This document shows positions 1 through 6,279 of a stretch of 64,000 bases of DNA, piece by piece. The DNA is from Erysipelothrix sp. HDW6C (lineage in GTDB: Bacteria; Bacillota_I; Bacilli_A; Erysipelotrichales; Erysipelotrichaceae): positions 1 through 64,000 of the forward strand of contig NZ_CP049861.1 of NCBI RefSeq assembly GCF_011299615.1, given 5' to 3'. The position numbers and the translations under genes are program-made. Numbering within the stretch: the stretch's first letter is position 1; each line of letters starts with the position of its first letter. A model generated the notes under the pieces. That model worked only from the letters and a program-made list of their open reading frames with translations. It was not told the origin of the DNA and ran no database searches.

Positions 1-226
1 CTACTATTTGCGCCGGTTGATTACCAAACTTGATCGGGTAAGCTTCTTTCAGGAACGGATTTAATTGCCGTGCTTTACAAAGTTCTACAAAGAACTTGTA
101 CTCTGGATCAGATAACTCTGTTCCACCTGTCAAAAAGTTTTTGACAATGCTAGGCGTTAGTTTAACCGCAACTCCATCTGCTTGATATTCAACTACTGCG
201 TTAGTGTCATTTAGTTTATTAGTCAT
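1..226 (-). CDS. RecT/Bet-family phage recombinase, N-terminal part (runs off window)
   Basis: The reverse strand is open from an ATG at 226 to the window edge (75 residues). The translation contains VKLTPSIVKNFL, then ELCKARQLNPFLKEAYPIKFG, which match the conserved start of Bet/RecT single-strand annealing recombinases. These proteins anneal complementary DNA during phage replication. GGAGG lies just upstream, and the ATG overlaps the stop of the upstream gene (TAATG), so the two are probably translationally coupled. The C-terminal part lies outside the window, so integrity is unknown. The family call rests on recalled family sequence, not a search. Confidence 0.85.
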   Translation of the reverse strand, partial: MTNKLNDTNAVVEYQADGVAVKLTPSIVKNFLTGGTELSDPEYKFFVELCKARQLNPFLKEAYPIKFGNQPAQIV

Positions 227-654
227 TACTTGCCCTCCTTGTGACTACGAACATACTCCATTTTTAGTTCATTCAGTCTATTCTCATAAAACGGTTTCAT
301 AAATGGCTCGATAAATTGTTTTGCTGTCTCGAACCCTAATTGTTTATACATTTTCTTGGCGGTATACCACTTCTCAAAATGGTAGTCACTATACTCTTGA
401 AACGTTTTATTAATTCCGTCTTCGTCATACACCAATTTAAAATCCCAATTGTTGTAAACACCATCAACCTCTCTTGCGAGAATATTCGCAACATAGTCAA
501 TCAAAGGAACATGAACCACTCCTGCTTCTTGGGTAACTTCTGCAGTAGTTGCGTTATTATATGTCGAAATTTTGGCTAATAATTCTTCATTTTCTTCCAA
601 GACTTTACCGACGATATTATTGATTTGATTTAATACCTTGTACTTGCTACTCAT
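226..654 (-). CDS. Phage hypothetical protein (142 aa)
   Basis: This gene lies between a DUF1351 gene and recT/bet in a tightly packed reverse-strand early phage operon. Its start overlaps the upstream gene by 8 nt and it has a GAGGG ribosome binding site. The protein is soluble and charged, begins MSSKYKVLNQINNIV, has an acidic helical stretch (VLEENEELLAKI) near the N-terminus and ends in basic residues (RSHKEGK). No catalytic motif is visible. Position suggests a role around phage recombination or replication, but the function is unknown. Confidence 0.7.
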   Translation of the reverse strand: MSSKYKVLNQINNIVGKVLEENEELLAKISTYNNATTAEVTQEAGVVHVPLIDYVANILAREVDGVYNNWDFKLVYDEDGINKTFQEYSDYHFEKWYTAKKMYKQLGFETAKQFIEPFMKPFYENRLNELKMEYVRSHKEGK

Positions 655-1450
655 ATTTGATTCCCTCTTCCTTCATAAATTGAATTAATGATTTTAATTG
701 TGTCAACGTTCCGGTAACGGTCATTGACTTAGTAATTGATTCTTCTTTTTTAACTTCAGTAGGTGCCGCCAAAACTTCTTCAACAGGCTTAATTTGTACC
801 TCTTTTTGAGCTGCGGCTAATGTTTGCTGTTCTTTGATTTGTTCCTCACGTTTGATTGCTTCGTTAACGTATACAATCGACCCCGAAGCGTTCAGTGTTC
901 GTTGATACTCAACCAAGATGCGTTCCTTATGTTCTTGGACGTCAATCATCTTCAGAGCTTCATCTACTTTGTTGACGAACTCAATAATCTTTTCTCTTAG
1001 CGATTTCACGCTTGCAGATAAAGTGATGTTGAGATTCACTTGTTCAAACTTTAAGAAGTCGATGTCAAACGATTGAATGTATTCGTTGAAGAATGTTTTA
1101 AGCTCTTCGGTTTTTGCGTCTCGCAGTTTGTTCTCCACATCGTCAATCAATGTTTTTAGCAATTTGTCTGCTTCGTTATAAGGCGATGCAATGTTATCTT
1201 TATATGCATTCTCGAATTGAGTGTACGGATCCATAATTCCTTTTTTAATTTCTTTGCGCATATCTTCTGCGATTTTAAAATCTTTAGAAAAACGGGCCCG
1301 TAGTGATTTCATTTCTTTTACATTTTCTTCTGTGACAACAAGTCCTTCGAAGTTGTATTTGCCGAGCTCTTCTCTAACCTTCTTACCTGCAGCTTCCATT
1401 TGGGTAAAATCGATTACTGGTTTTTGTTTAATTGTTGCTAAGTCTGTCAT
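647..1450 (-). CDS. DUF1351-family phage protein (267 aa)
   Basis: The start (VIDFTQMEAAGKKVREEL, then LVVTEENVKEMKSLRARFSK) fits the DUF1351 family, which is often encoded next to recT/bet and single-strand binding genes in Firmicute phages. The protein is almost wholly helical and charged, with likely coiled coil over roughly residues 45-200. A Gln/Glu-rich linker near 205-235 precedes a short C-terminal helix. GGAGG sits 5 nt before the ATG. Its exact role is unknown; the neighbourhood implies recombination or replication support. Confidence 0.8.
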   Translation of the reverse strand: MTDLATIKQKPVIDFTQMEAAGKKVREELGKYNFEGLVVTEENVKEMKSLRARFSKDFKIAEDMRKEIKKGIMDPYTQFENAYKDNIASPYNEADKLLKTLIDDVENKLRDAKTEELKTFFNEYIQSFDIDFLKFEQVNLNITLSASVKSLREKIIEFVNKVDEALKMIDVQEHKERILVEYQRTLNASGSIVYVNEAIKREEQIKEQQTLAAAQKEVQIKPVEEVLAAPTEVKKEESITKSMTVTGTLTQLKSLIQFMKEEGIKYE

Positions 1451-1459
1451 AGTTTCCTC

Positions 1460-1660
1460 CTAGTATGTTCCTTTGACTTCAATCTGCACCGCATACTCAT
1501 TAAGGTCCGTTGGTGCATGATATAACACTTTTGCATTTTGATAGTGTTTTAAGATACCTGGATGGTCGTGTGTGTTTCCGATGGGTCTTGAATCAACATT
1601 GATCAGTGTTACTTTGTATGATTTGTCGTACATTAGTTTTATAAATTGATATAACTTCAT
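1460..1660 (-). CDS. Small phage hypothetical protein (66 aa)
   Basis: A short reverse-strand gene in the early phage operon, with GAGGTAAGAA just before its ATG and 9 nt between its stop and the DUF1351 start. The protein begins MKLYQFIKLMYDKSYKV and ends with an apparent beta strand (EYAVQIEVKGTY). No transmembrane segment or known motif is seen. Function unknown. Confidence 0.6.
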   Translation of the reverse strand: MKLYQFIKLMYDKSYKVTLINVDSRPIGNTHDHPGILKHYQNAKVLYHAPTDLNEYAVQIEVKGTY

Positions 1661-1663
1661 TTC

Positions 1664-1849
1664 TTACCTCTCATGCCATTCATCTTCGTATCGATACCAA
1701 TCTTCTTTACGGAGTAATGCGGTAGATGCTTTCTTGGCTTCTTTGCAGCCTTCGCACGTTTCTTCTTTAAGGTTGTCGAAATCCGCTCCACATACAGAGC
1801 AAACGACTTCATCAAAGAATTGTGGGTCTTTGGTTCGTGTTTCATTCAT
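1664..1849 (-). CDS. Small zinc-ribbon-like phage protein (61 aa)
   Basis: This frame has a strong SD (GGAGGGGGTT) right before its ATG and carries a CxxC...CxxC arrangement (CSVCGADF, then ETCEGC), a likely Zn knuckle at roughly residues 18-36. An alternative overlapping frame (1657-1845) lacks both a good SD and the Cys pattern. The ATG overlaps the stop of the upstream membrane-anchored gene, consistent with coupling. Small zinc-finger proteins are common in phage early regions. No specific role can be given. Confidence 0.65.
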   Translation of the reverse strand: MNETRTKDPQFFDEVVCSVCGADFDNLKEETCEGCKEAKKASTALLRKEDWYRYEDEWHER

Positions 1850-2402
1850 AACCCCCTCCTAATTCGTTGTTATAGATTTCGGTAAATGTTTCTAAATCTC
1901 CATATCCACATTGACAGTACAAATCACGTATTGCCTTTAGGTCATAACCAAATCTTTCAACGTAACTCTGTAATAGTGTTCTAAGGTCGTTCATGCCATC
2001 TTGTGGTGTTTGGTATTCACAATATTCGACACCACATTTAATGCCACCTGCGTTGTTTGAATTGAGCCACAATGAGCTTGTTCCGTGACCCGTTTCGATA
2101 CGGAATGTGGCGTTTACTAATGCCTCAAATTCTCGTGTGCTGGTTAAGTCTTGGTAATCTGTTTCTTGAACAGAATCCAGTGTCGTACGCAGGCTGTCTT
2201 CTTGCATTGACTTGATGTCATTGCTTAGGATGTAGATATCGTTTTGAGCGACATCCAAGTCGTTTTTTAATTCATTGATTGATAATTTCAACTCACCTTG
2301 ATATAATTGAATTGAAATTTGTAGAGATAGAACGATTACCCCTAGTGCTGCGCCGACGCCAATCATTGCACACTTGAGTATCGTTCTTTTTTTATTCGTC
2401 AT
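1842..2402 (-). CDS. Membrane-anchored glucosaminidase/lysozyme-like protein (phage)
   Basis: The start at 2402 (MTNKKRT) is preferred because GGAGG lies 11 nt upstream; a start at 2423 has no convincing SD. The predicted 186-aa protein has a basic N-terminus, one TM helix (CAMIGVGAALGVIVLSLQI), a short coiled-coil stalk, then a domain with ETGHGTSS, NAGGIKCG, YCEYQTPQDGM and YVERFGYD. This resembles the Fys/glucosaminidase-like fold of peptidoglycan hydrolases, with an early Glu as the candidate catalytic residue. It is unusual in an early, not lysis, module. It may help DNA entry, superinfection exclusion or conjugation-like cell wall remodelling (inference). Confidence 0.6.
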   Translation of the reverse strand: MTNKKRTILKCAMIGVGAALGVIVLSLQISIQLYQGELKLSINELKNDLDVAQNDIYILSNDIKSMQEDSLRTTLDSVQETDYQDLTSTREFEALVNATFRIETGHGTSSLWLNSNNAGGIKCGVEYCEYQTPQDGMNDLRTLLQSYVERFGYDLKAIRDLYCQCGYGDLETFTEIYNNELGGGYE

Positions 2403-2724
2403 GTTTGAAGAATCCTCCGTCATATAGTTTCTTTATTCGTTCCTCTCCAATTAGATCCATAAGAGGTTTAACAGTATCGAAGTACTGTGAGTTCATTTGC
2501 TGAACTTGTAGCTTTAGAAATGACTCTTGTTCTTCTTCAGTACATAAGTGAAATAACTTGTATCTGTATCTCCCTACAGGGATGAAGTATCGTTTCTTCG
2601 GTCTCAGTTTGGATATAATTTTGCGAGCGAACCTGTTATCGCTTTTGTTTGCGAATGTAACATCATCATTGTTATCGAGTGTATGAATGGTTCTTTCTCT
2701 GTCTGTTCCTAAAAATTCTGTCAT
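2392..2724 (-). CDS. Phage hypothetical protein (110 aa)
   Basis: First gene of the reverse-strand cluster that continues to the window edge. Its end overlaps the membrane-anchored hydrolase gene by 11 nt. AAGGAAG precedes the ATG. The protein has a basic centre (KIISKLRPKKRYFIPVGRYRYKLF) and an acidic helical C-terminus ending FFKHDE. No known domain recognised. Confidence 0.55.
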   Translation of the reverse strand: MTEFLGTDRERTIHTLDNNDDVTFANKSDNRFARKIISKLRPKKRYFIPVGRYRYKLFHLCTEEEQESFLKLQVQQMNSQYFDTVKPLMDLIGEERIKKLYDGGFFKHDE

Positions 2725-2753
2725 TGCATCACTTCCTTTCGTGATATGATTTC

Positions 2754-2771
2754 CCTATCTAAATAGATAGG
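2754..2771. promoter_or_regulatory. Perfect inverted repeat overlapping a Shine-Dalgarno
   Basis: CCTATCT-AAAT-AGATAGG is a perfect 7-bp inverted repeat with a 4-nt loop. Its right arm contains the first bases of the AGGAGG (2769-2774) that serves the TTG-initiated gene at 2782. It could be an operator for a dimeric phage regulator or an RNA hairpin that limits ribosome access. Confidence 0.45.
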
Positions 2772-2781
2772 AGGTGATTTT

Positions 2782-3000
2782 TTGAATAAATTAAGTACCA
2801 AGCCCAACCCTGACTTCCCTCTAAAATCTTGGGAAGACCTAGACAGACTTCTTCAAGCTAATTTTAAATTTAGCAAACTCACTCAGTCGGTTTCTATTGA
2901 TATAGCAGATTACGACATGACTGTTGAAGAAGTTAAAAATGAAGCAATAAAGGCTGGCTATAAAGTTGATGTCGGTAGTAAGAAAATCACTTTCTACTAA
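2782..3000 (+). CDS. Small phage protein with TTG start (72 aa)
   Basis: A forward-strand gene embedded among reverse-strand phage genes. AGGAGGTGA lies 7 nt before a TTG codon, which is the only sensible start. The protein is soluble, with an N-terminal Pro-rich stretch (STKPNPDFPLKSWEDLDRLL) and a C-terminal two-helix/strand unit (DMTVEEVKNEAIKAGYKVDV). The 3' end overlaps the convergent XRE gene by 14 nt. Function unknown. Opposite orientation, weak start and SD-overlapping hairpin suggest a separately controlled protein. Confidence 0.55.
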   Translation: MNKLSTKPNPDFPLKSWEDLDRLLQANFKFSKLTQSVSIDIADYDMTVEEVKNEAIKAGYKVDVGSKKITFY

Positions 3001-3274
3001 TTTGTTCTATTAACTCCGATACAAGCGCTTCTAATGTATCGATTCTTTTTGAAACATCGTTATTTGCACTAACGGTGTTTTCTTTATCCCATCCAAATAA
3101 TTCGTTTGGTGTAATTTTCAACACCTTACATAAAACCGGAATATCGTCTGCAGTCGGCATTCTTCTGCCTTGTTCGTACATCCCTATTGCACTTGCTGAA
3201 ATTCCTAGACATTGACCAAGTTGCCCTTGACCTAAGCCCAATTCAATTCTTTTATTTCTGATAATGTCCTTCAT
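2987..3274 (-). CDS. XRE-family HTH regulator (95 aa)
   Basis: An N-terminal lambda-repressor-like helix-turn-helix occupies about residues 1-60 (RNKRIELGLGQGQLGQCLGIS, then SAIGMYEQGRRMP). A helical C-terminal tail (KRIDTLEALVSELIEQI) looks like a dimerising coiled coil. Its ATG overlaps the upstream gene stop (ATGA), so both are probably co-translated. It is a likely phage transcription regulator distinct from the Cro and CI candidates upstream. Confidence 0.8.
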   Translation of the reverse strand: MKDIIRNKRIELGLGQGQLGQCLGISASAIGMYEQGRRMPTADDIPVLCKVLKITPNELFGWDKENTVSANNDVSKRIDTLEALVSELIEQISRK

Positions 3275-3567
3275 TCTTTCTCCTTTCGTTGTTTGTATCT
3301 GTTCAGTTCAAACCGATAGTTCAGACCCTCGATAGCAAATAAGGTACTTATTTTTACTCTTGTCGGCTTCCAGTCAACATCATGCGAATTTAATTTAAGT
3401 TTTTTTAATCTTTTATTCGCTTCTAGTTCTTCGTATTTCTTGCACACATCAAACAATCTCTTTGCATCATTCTGTGGAATTCCCATATAATGTCTAATTC
3501 CGTTGGTCGATATATATGGATCGTTTGAATTGAAAATCAGTTCATCCACTCTTTCTCTATCGGTCAT
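3271..3567 (-). CDS. Putative DNA-binding phage protein (98 aa)
   Basis: Starts with a good SD (AGGAGGAATT) directly downstream of an operator-like palindrome at 3578. Residues 18-45 (DPYISTNGIRHYMGIPQNDAKRLF) resemble a winged-helix or excisionase-type recognition unit. The remainder is basic (KRLKKLKL, ELNRYKQRKEKE). It is coupled to the XRE gene by a 4-nt overlap. A role as excisionase or antirepressor is possible but is inference from size, charge and position. Confidence 0.5.
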   Translation of the reverse strand: MTDRERVDELIFNSNDPYISTNGIRHYMGIPQNDAKRLFDVCKKYEELEANKRLKKLKLNSHDVDWKPTRVKISTLFAIEGLNYRFELNRYKQRKEKE

Positions 3568-3577
3568 AATTCCTCCT

Positions 3578-3594
3578 GTTCACATAATGTAACC
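3578..3594. promoter_or_regulatory. Phage operator-like site 1
   Basis: GTTCACATAATGTAACC is an imperfect palindrome (half-site GTTACAT) upstream of the 3567 gene. It matches the 3836 site at 15 of 17 bases. Probably bound by the Cro- or CI-like proteins encoded alongside. Confidence 0.6.
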
Positions 3595-3618
3595 GTTCCT
3601 TTCAAAAAAATTTAGATA

Positions 3619-3819
3619 CTAAGTGCGATGGAAATCAATTTTTGTAGGATCTACTTCAACGAATTCACAAAAAATAATGAATTTATCCGCCGGCAGTTTT
3701 TGTTTTGTTTTGCCTGTTTCGTAGTTGCGCCACGTTGGCAAAGTTACGCCTAATGCCTTAGCAACCTCAGCTTGAGATTTCTTCTTCATAACTCGTGCTT
3801 CATACAACGAATATGTCAT
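3619..3819 (-). CDS. Cro-like HTH protein (66 aa)
   Basis: A compact helix-turn-helix protein (LYEARVMKKKSQAEVAKALGV, then TLPTWRNYETGK) transcribed divergently from the CI-like gene, the usual arrangement of a temperate phage switch. GGGGAGGTG precedes the ATG. It has essentially only the DNA-binding domain, as Cro proteins do. Two operator-like palindromes lie between it and the divergent gene and a third lies downstream before the next gene. Confidence 0.8.
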   Translation of the reverse strand: MTYSLYEARVMKKKSQAEVAKALGVTLPTWRNYETGKTKQKLPADKFIIFCEFVEVDPTKIDFHRT

Positions 3820-3835
3820 GTTGCACCTCCCCTCT

Positions 3836-3852
3836 GTTCACTTTATGTAACC
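3836..3852. promoter_or_regulatory. Phage operator-like site 2
   Basis: GTTCACTTTATGTAACC lies just downstream of the reverse-strand -10 region (TATATT), within the Cro-gene leader. It is nearly identical to site 1 (3578). Binding here would block transcription toward the lytic genes. Confidence 0.65.
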
Positions 3853-3867
3853 AATATAACAATATTC

Positions 3868-3883
3868 TTTACATTATGTCAAC
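3868..3883. promoter_or_regulatory. Phage operator-like site 3 / reverse -35 region
   Basis: TTTACATTATGTCAAC shares the TTACAT-ATGT core. On the reverse strand it contains TTGACA, the -35 of the promoter reading into the Cro-like gene, so repressor binding would occlude RNA polymerase. Confidence 0.6.
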
Positions 3884-3910
3884 ACATTTTATCTAAATGT
3901 TACGTTTTTA

Positions 3911-3939
3911 TTGTATCTTAGCACATATTAATATATAAT
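3911..3939 (+). promoter_or_regulatory. Promoter for the CI-like/integrase operon
   Basis: TTGTAT (3911-3916), 17 nt, then TATAAT (3934-3939). Transcription would begin near 3946, just ahead of the CI-like gene's SD. A GGTTACA half-site follows at about 3942, allowing autoregulation. Confidence 0.7.
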
Positions 3940-3963
3940 TTGGTTACAAAAAGAGGTAATATT

Positions 3964-4209
3964 ATGAAAACACTTAATCAAATGATTGGCGAAAAATTGA
4001 AAACCGCGAGAGAGAATAGCGGACTATCATTAAGGGCTGCAGGTGAGTTGCTCGGAAAAAATCACTCAACCATCCACTCTTACGAGAGCGGAAAACGAGC
4101 AATCAACGTCGATGTCATGGAAGAGTTGTGTAACTATTATGGCGTTAGCTACCTTGAACTTTTATCTGAAGTATATTACGAACGAAAACTTCTAACCGAT
4201 AAAAAGTAA
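3964..4209 (+). CDS. CI-like repressor, DNA-binding domain only (81 aa)
   Basis: The ATG at 3964 follows GAGGTAATATT; the in-frame upstream TTG lacks an SD. The HTH spans about residues 5-60 (KLKTARENSGLSLRAAGELLGK, then HSTIHSYESGKRAIN). There is no C-terminal peptidase S24 (LexA-like) domain, so it cannot self-cleave as a classical CI does. Its stop overlaps the integrase start (TAATG), so repressor and integrase are translated as a coupled pair. Prophage induction would need another trigger, such as an antirepressor. Confidence 0.75.
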   Translation: MKTLNQMIGEKLKTARENSGLSLRAAGELLGKNHSTIHSYESGKRAINVDVMEELCNYYGVSYLELLSEVYYERKLLTDKK

Positions 4210-5246
4210 TGGCAGTCAAGAAAATTAAAGACGGCCTTTGGGAAACCAGGATTTCATACCGTCAGGGAGATAAAGTTTTAAACAAACAAAAACGCTTCCC
4301 CTCAAAAGGGGAAGCGAGCAAGTTCGAGGTTGATTTTAAAGAGAGGTTAGAACAAGGAAACGATCATAACGTAACTTATGTTCAATTAATCGACAATTAT
4401 TTGGAGCTAAATTCAACTCACGCAAACGAGTCAACAATCAAAGACAAGAGGTTCATGATACAACAGTTTTCCGAACACCTTTACACTATGCCTTATAGCA
4501 AAATAACAAAGTCGCATATGATGGATATCTATTTAATGATTAATAAAAAAGAATGGTCTACAGTGCGAAAAAACAAAGCTCTTTCTATATTCAAGGCAAT
4601 AAGTAAGTTCGGACACGACCACTACGATTATCCGGACAAAACGAAAGCGCTAATTAGATTTCGCATGGACTCTACTGAAGTGAACGAAACTCAAGTATGG
4701 ACCCCGAAAGAGCTACAAAGATTTTTACTAAGGGTTAAATCTGTAGAATACAAAACCCTATATTGGTTTATGTATTACACCGGAGTTCGATTAGGTGAGG
4801 CGTTAGCTCTCACAAAACAAGACTTCAAGGAAAAAACTGTTTCGATAAATAAAAGTATCAGAAGTTACGAGCAAGGATTCCAACCGCTAAAAACGGCTGG
4901 AAGTAAAAGAGTTATCAGTTTGGATGACCTAACTCACTCGAAGGTATCGAGGTTATTCAATTCCGAAGGAGACTTTGTTTTCGGCTCGCTTACTCCATTG
5001 TCGCGGAGTAATGTTCAGAGAACCTTTAAGGCGGCACTGGAAAATGCAAATGTTCCCGATATCCGTTTACATGATTTAAGACATTCTCACGCTACACTAC
5101 TTATCAATAATAACGCAAATATTGTAGCGGTATCCAAGAGGTTAGGACACACAGATGTTCAAACAACACTTAGAACATATACTCACTTATTCAAAGAAAC
5201 CGATAACGAACTAATCAACATATTGAATACAAGTATAAAAAAATAA
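4209..5246 (+). CDS. int: Tyrosine recombinase / phage integrase (345 aa)
   Basis: Site-specific recombinase for integration and excision. An N-terminal arm-binding domain (GLWETRISYRQGDK, residues 9-22) is followed by a SAM-like core-binding domain (about 55-150) and a catalytic domain. Catalytic residues are visible: R194 (TGVRLGEAL), H288 and R291 (HDLRHSH), H314 (LGHTD) and Y324 (RTYTHL). Length is typical for the family. It is coupled to the CI-like gene and ends 111 nt before a tRNA-like 3' fragment, the expected layout at a phage attachment end. Apparently intact. Confidence 0.95.
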   Translation: MAVKKIKDGLWETRISYRQGDKVLNKQKRFPSKGEASKFEVDFKERLEQGNDHNVTYVQLIDNYLELNSTHANESTIKDKRFMIQQFSEHLYTMPYSKITKSHMMDIYLMINKKEWSTVRKNKALSIFKAISKFGHDHYDYPDKTKALIRFRMDSTEVNETQVWTPKELQRFLLRVKSVEYKTLYWFMYYTGVRLGEALALTKQDFKEKTVSINKSIRSYEQGFQPLKTAGSKRVISLDDLTHSKVSRLFNSEGDFVFGSLTPLSRSNVQRTFKAALENANVPDIRLHDLRHSHATLLINNNANIVAVSKRLGHTDVQTTLRTYTHLFKETDNELINILNTSIKK

Positions 5247-5268
5247 TCCCCTACATTATCCCCTACAT
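5247..5268. repeat. Direct repeat, likely integrase arm-type sites
   Basis: TCCCCTACAT occurs twice (5247-5256 and 5259-5268), 12 bp apart, immediately after the integrase stop. Short direct repeats between int and the core site are typical arm-type binding sites for the integrase N-terminal domain. Confidence 0.55.
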
Positions 5269-5357
5269 TTAGGGATATAACAGACCGCGTTTGTATAACT
5301 GCCACCATTTTTGTGTAAAATATCATGAAATATACGCTTATCTACTTGTGTTTACAG

Positions 5358-5376
5358 ATTCTCGGTGGCGGCACCA
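5358..5376 (+). other. Putative attR: 3' end of a tRNA gene
   Basis: The 19-nt stretch ending TGGCGGCACCA looks like the T-arm/acceptor 3' half of a tRNA with encoded CCA (5374-5376). No matching 5' half lies upstream: the preceding bases do not form a T stem. A terminator hairpin follows directly. This is the pattern left when a phage integrates into a tRNA 3' end. The intact tRNA would be at the other prophage boundary, outside the window to the left. Isoacceptor not determined. Confidence 0.6.
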
Positions 5377-5387
5377 TTTAACATTCC

Positions 5388-5411
5388 AACCCACTTCTAG
5401 CGGGTTTTTTT
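5388..5411 (+). terminator. Rho-independent terminator of the disrupted tRNA unit
   Basis: AACCC, 9-nt loop, GGGTT, then a run of T. It lies 12 nt after the tRNA-like 3' end and was probably the original host tRNA terminator. Confidence 0.6.
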
Positions 5412-5704
5412 GTGCAGTTTTTACCGATACTTCCACAACAACCAGTACACGTCATAATTCAAATAAGGTCATATCTAAAGTAACTGGAAGTAGTAAGATT
5501 TGGGCTATATTAAAGTTCATGATTCATGAGTTCACTCACTGGCAATTCCAATTCAATCTTGAGGTTGTCGAAGTCTTCGACACTATCAACCTCGATAAAA
5601 CACACCCCTGTAGGATCACACATCCTCTTTGTCCTTGAATCCTTTAAACAATTTATTGGTAAAGTCGACAACGTAGATGTGTAAGACCGTTGCCTGGGTA
5701 ATCC
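5412..5704. other. No intact gene; decayed host DNA
   Basis: No frame has a start with an SD and a recognisable product. A reverse-strand frame ending at 5510 reads GVCFIEVDSVEDFDNLKIEL near its end and could be the C-terminal scrap of a lost gene, but it has no proper upstream part. Confidence 0.4.
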
Positions 5705-6112
5705 TGTGACAGATCTGTAAGAGTCAATAAAAGCACACTCAAGGTTGTGCAACATTTGCGAAAAATAGTAAAAGAGATTCGTAAGTTTGATGCTGGGACA
5801 ACACTTGCTACTCAAGAACTTAATAACGTTCTTGTGGAAAGCATTACTGCAATTGGTACATCACTCATTTCTAACTTACAATATAAGATGTTCCTCCAAA
5901 CAGTTTCTGCTACATGACCCTTTCTCGAAAAGCAAAACCTTTATGACAAAGAAGACTTGGATTTCATTGAATCACAAGCACAACAAGGACAATGCCTATT
6001 CAAATATGGTTTGACAAGTGTACGCCTGCAGATTGAGATGGATGAGTTAAAACCTATCTTCGATACGTTCTCACCTCAATTCAAGGGCGAACAACTTAAA
6101 CCACTTGCCTGA
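5705..6112 (+). pseudogene. Relic of a VirB4/TraE-like conjugation ATPase (C-terminal part)
   Basis: One reading frame from 5705 to a TGA at 6110 resembles the C-terminal region of VirB4-type ATPases: IVKEIRKFDAGTTLATQELNN (Walker B-proximal glutamine motif), then SLISNLQYKMFLQ, KEDLDFIESQAQQGQCLFKYG and a final acidic stretch. A TGA at 5915-5917 interrupts the frame. The N-terminal two-thirds including Walker A is missing, and no start or SD is present. It is a dead remnant of an integrative conjugative element next to the prophage end. The family call is from pattern recall. Confidence 0.6.
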
Positions 6113-6279
6113 ACTGTGCGAATTGCACAACTTTATTTATCTTATGACATAAATAAGCATTTTCGTTACATCCGAAAATATATAATTTGGTTTAAGAGTA
6201 TTATGATTTTTATGAAGATTAAAACAATTGAATATTTACAATTCAAAGATACCTTCGAAAGAAAGAATGGAGAATTGTT

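Noticed and set aside
1657-1845. Alternative reverse frame, 62 aa, very Lys-rich
   Set aside because: Overlaps the frame with the strong SD and the CxxC motifs; start is poorly placed.
5510-5815. Reverse frame of 101 aa after the att site
   Set aside because: Its N-terminal half is antisense to the VirB4 relic and it has no SD; only the last ~35 residues look protein-like, so at most a scrap.
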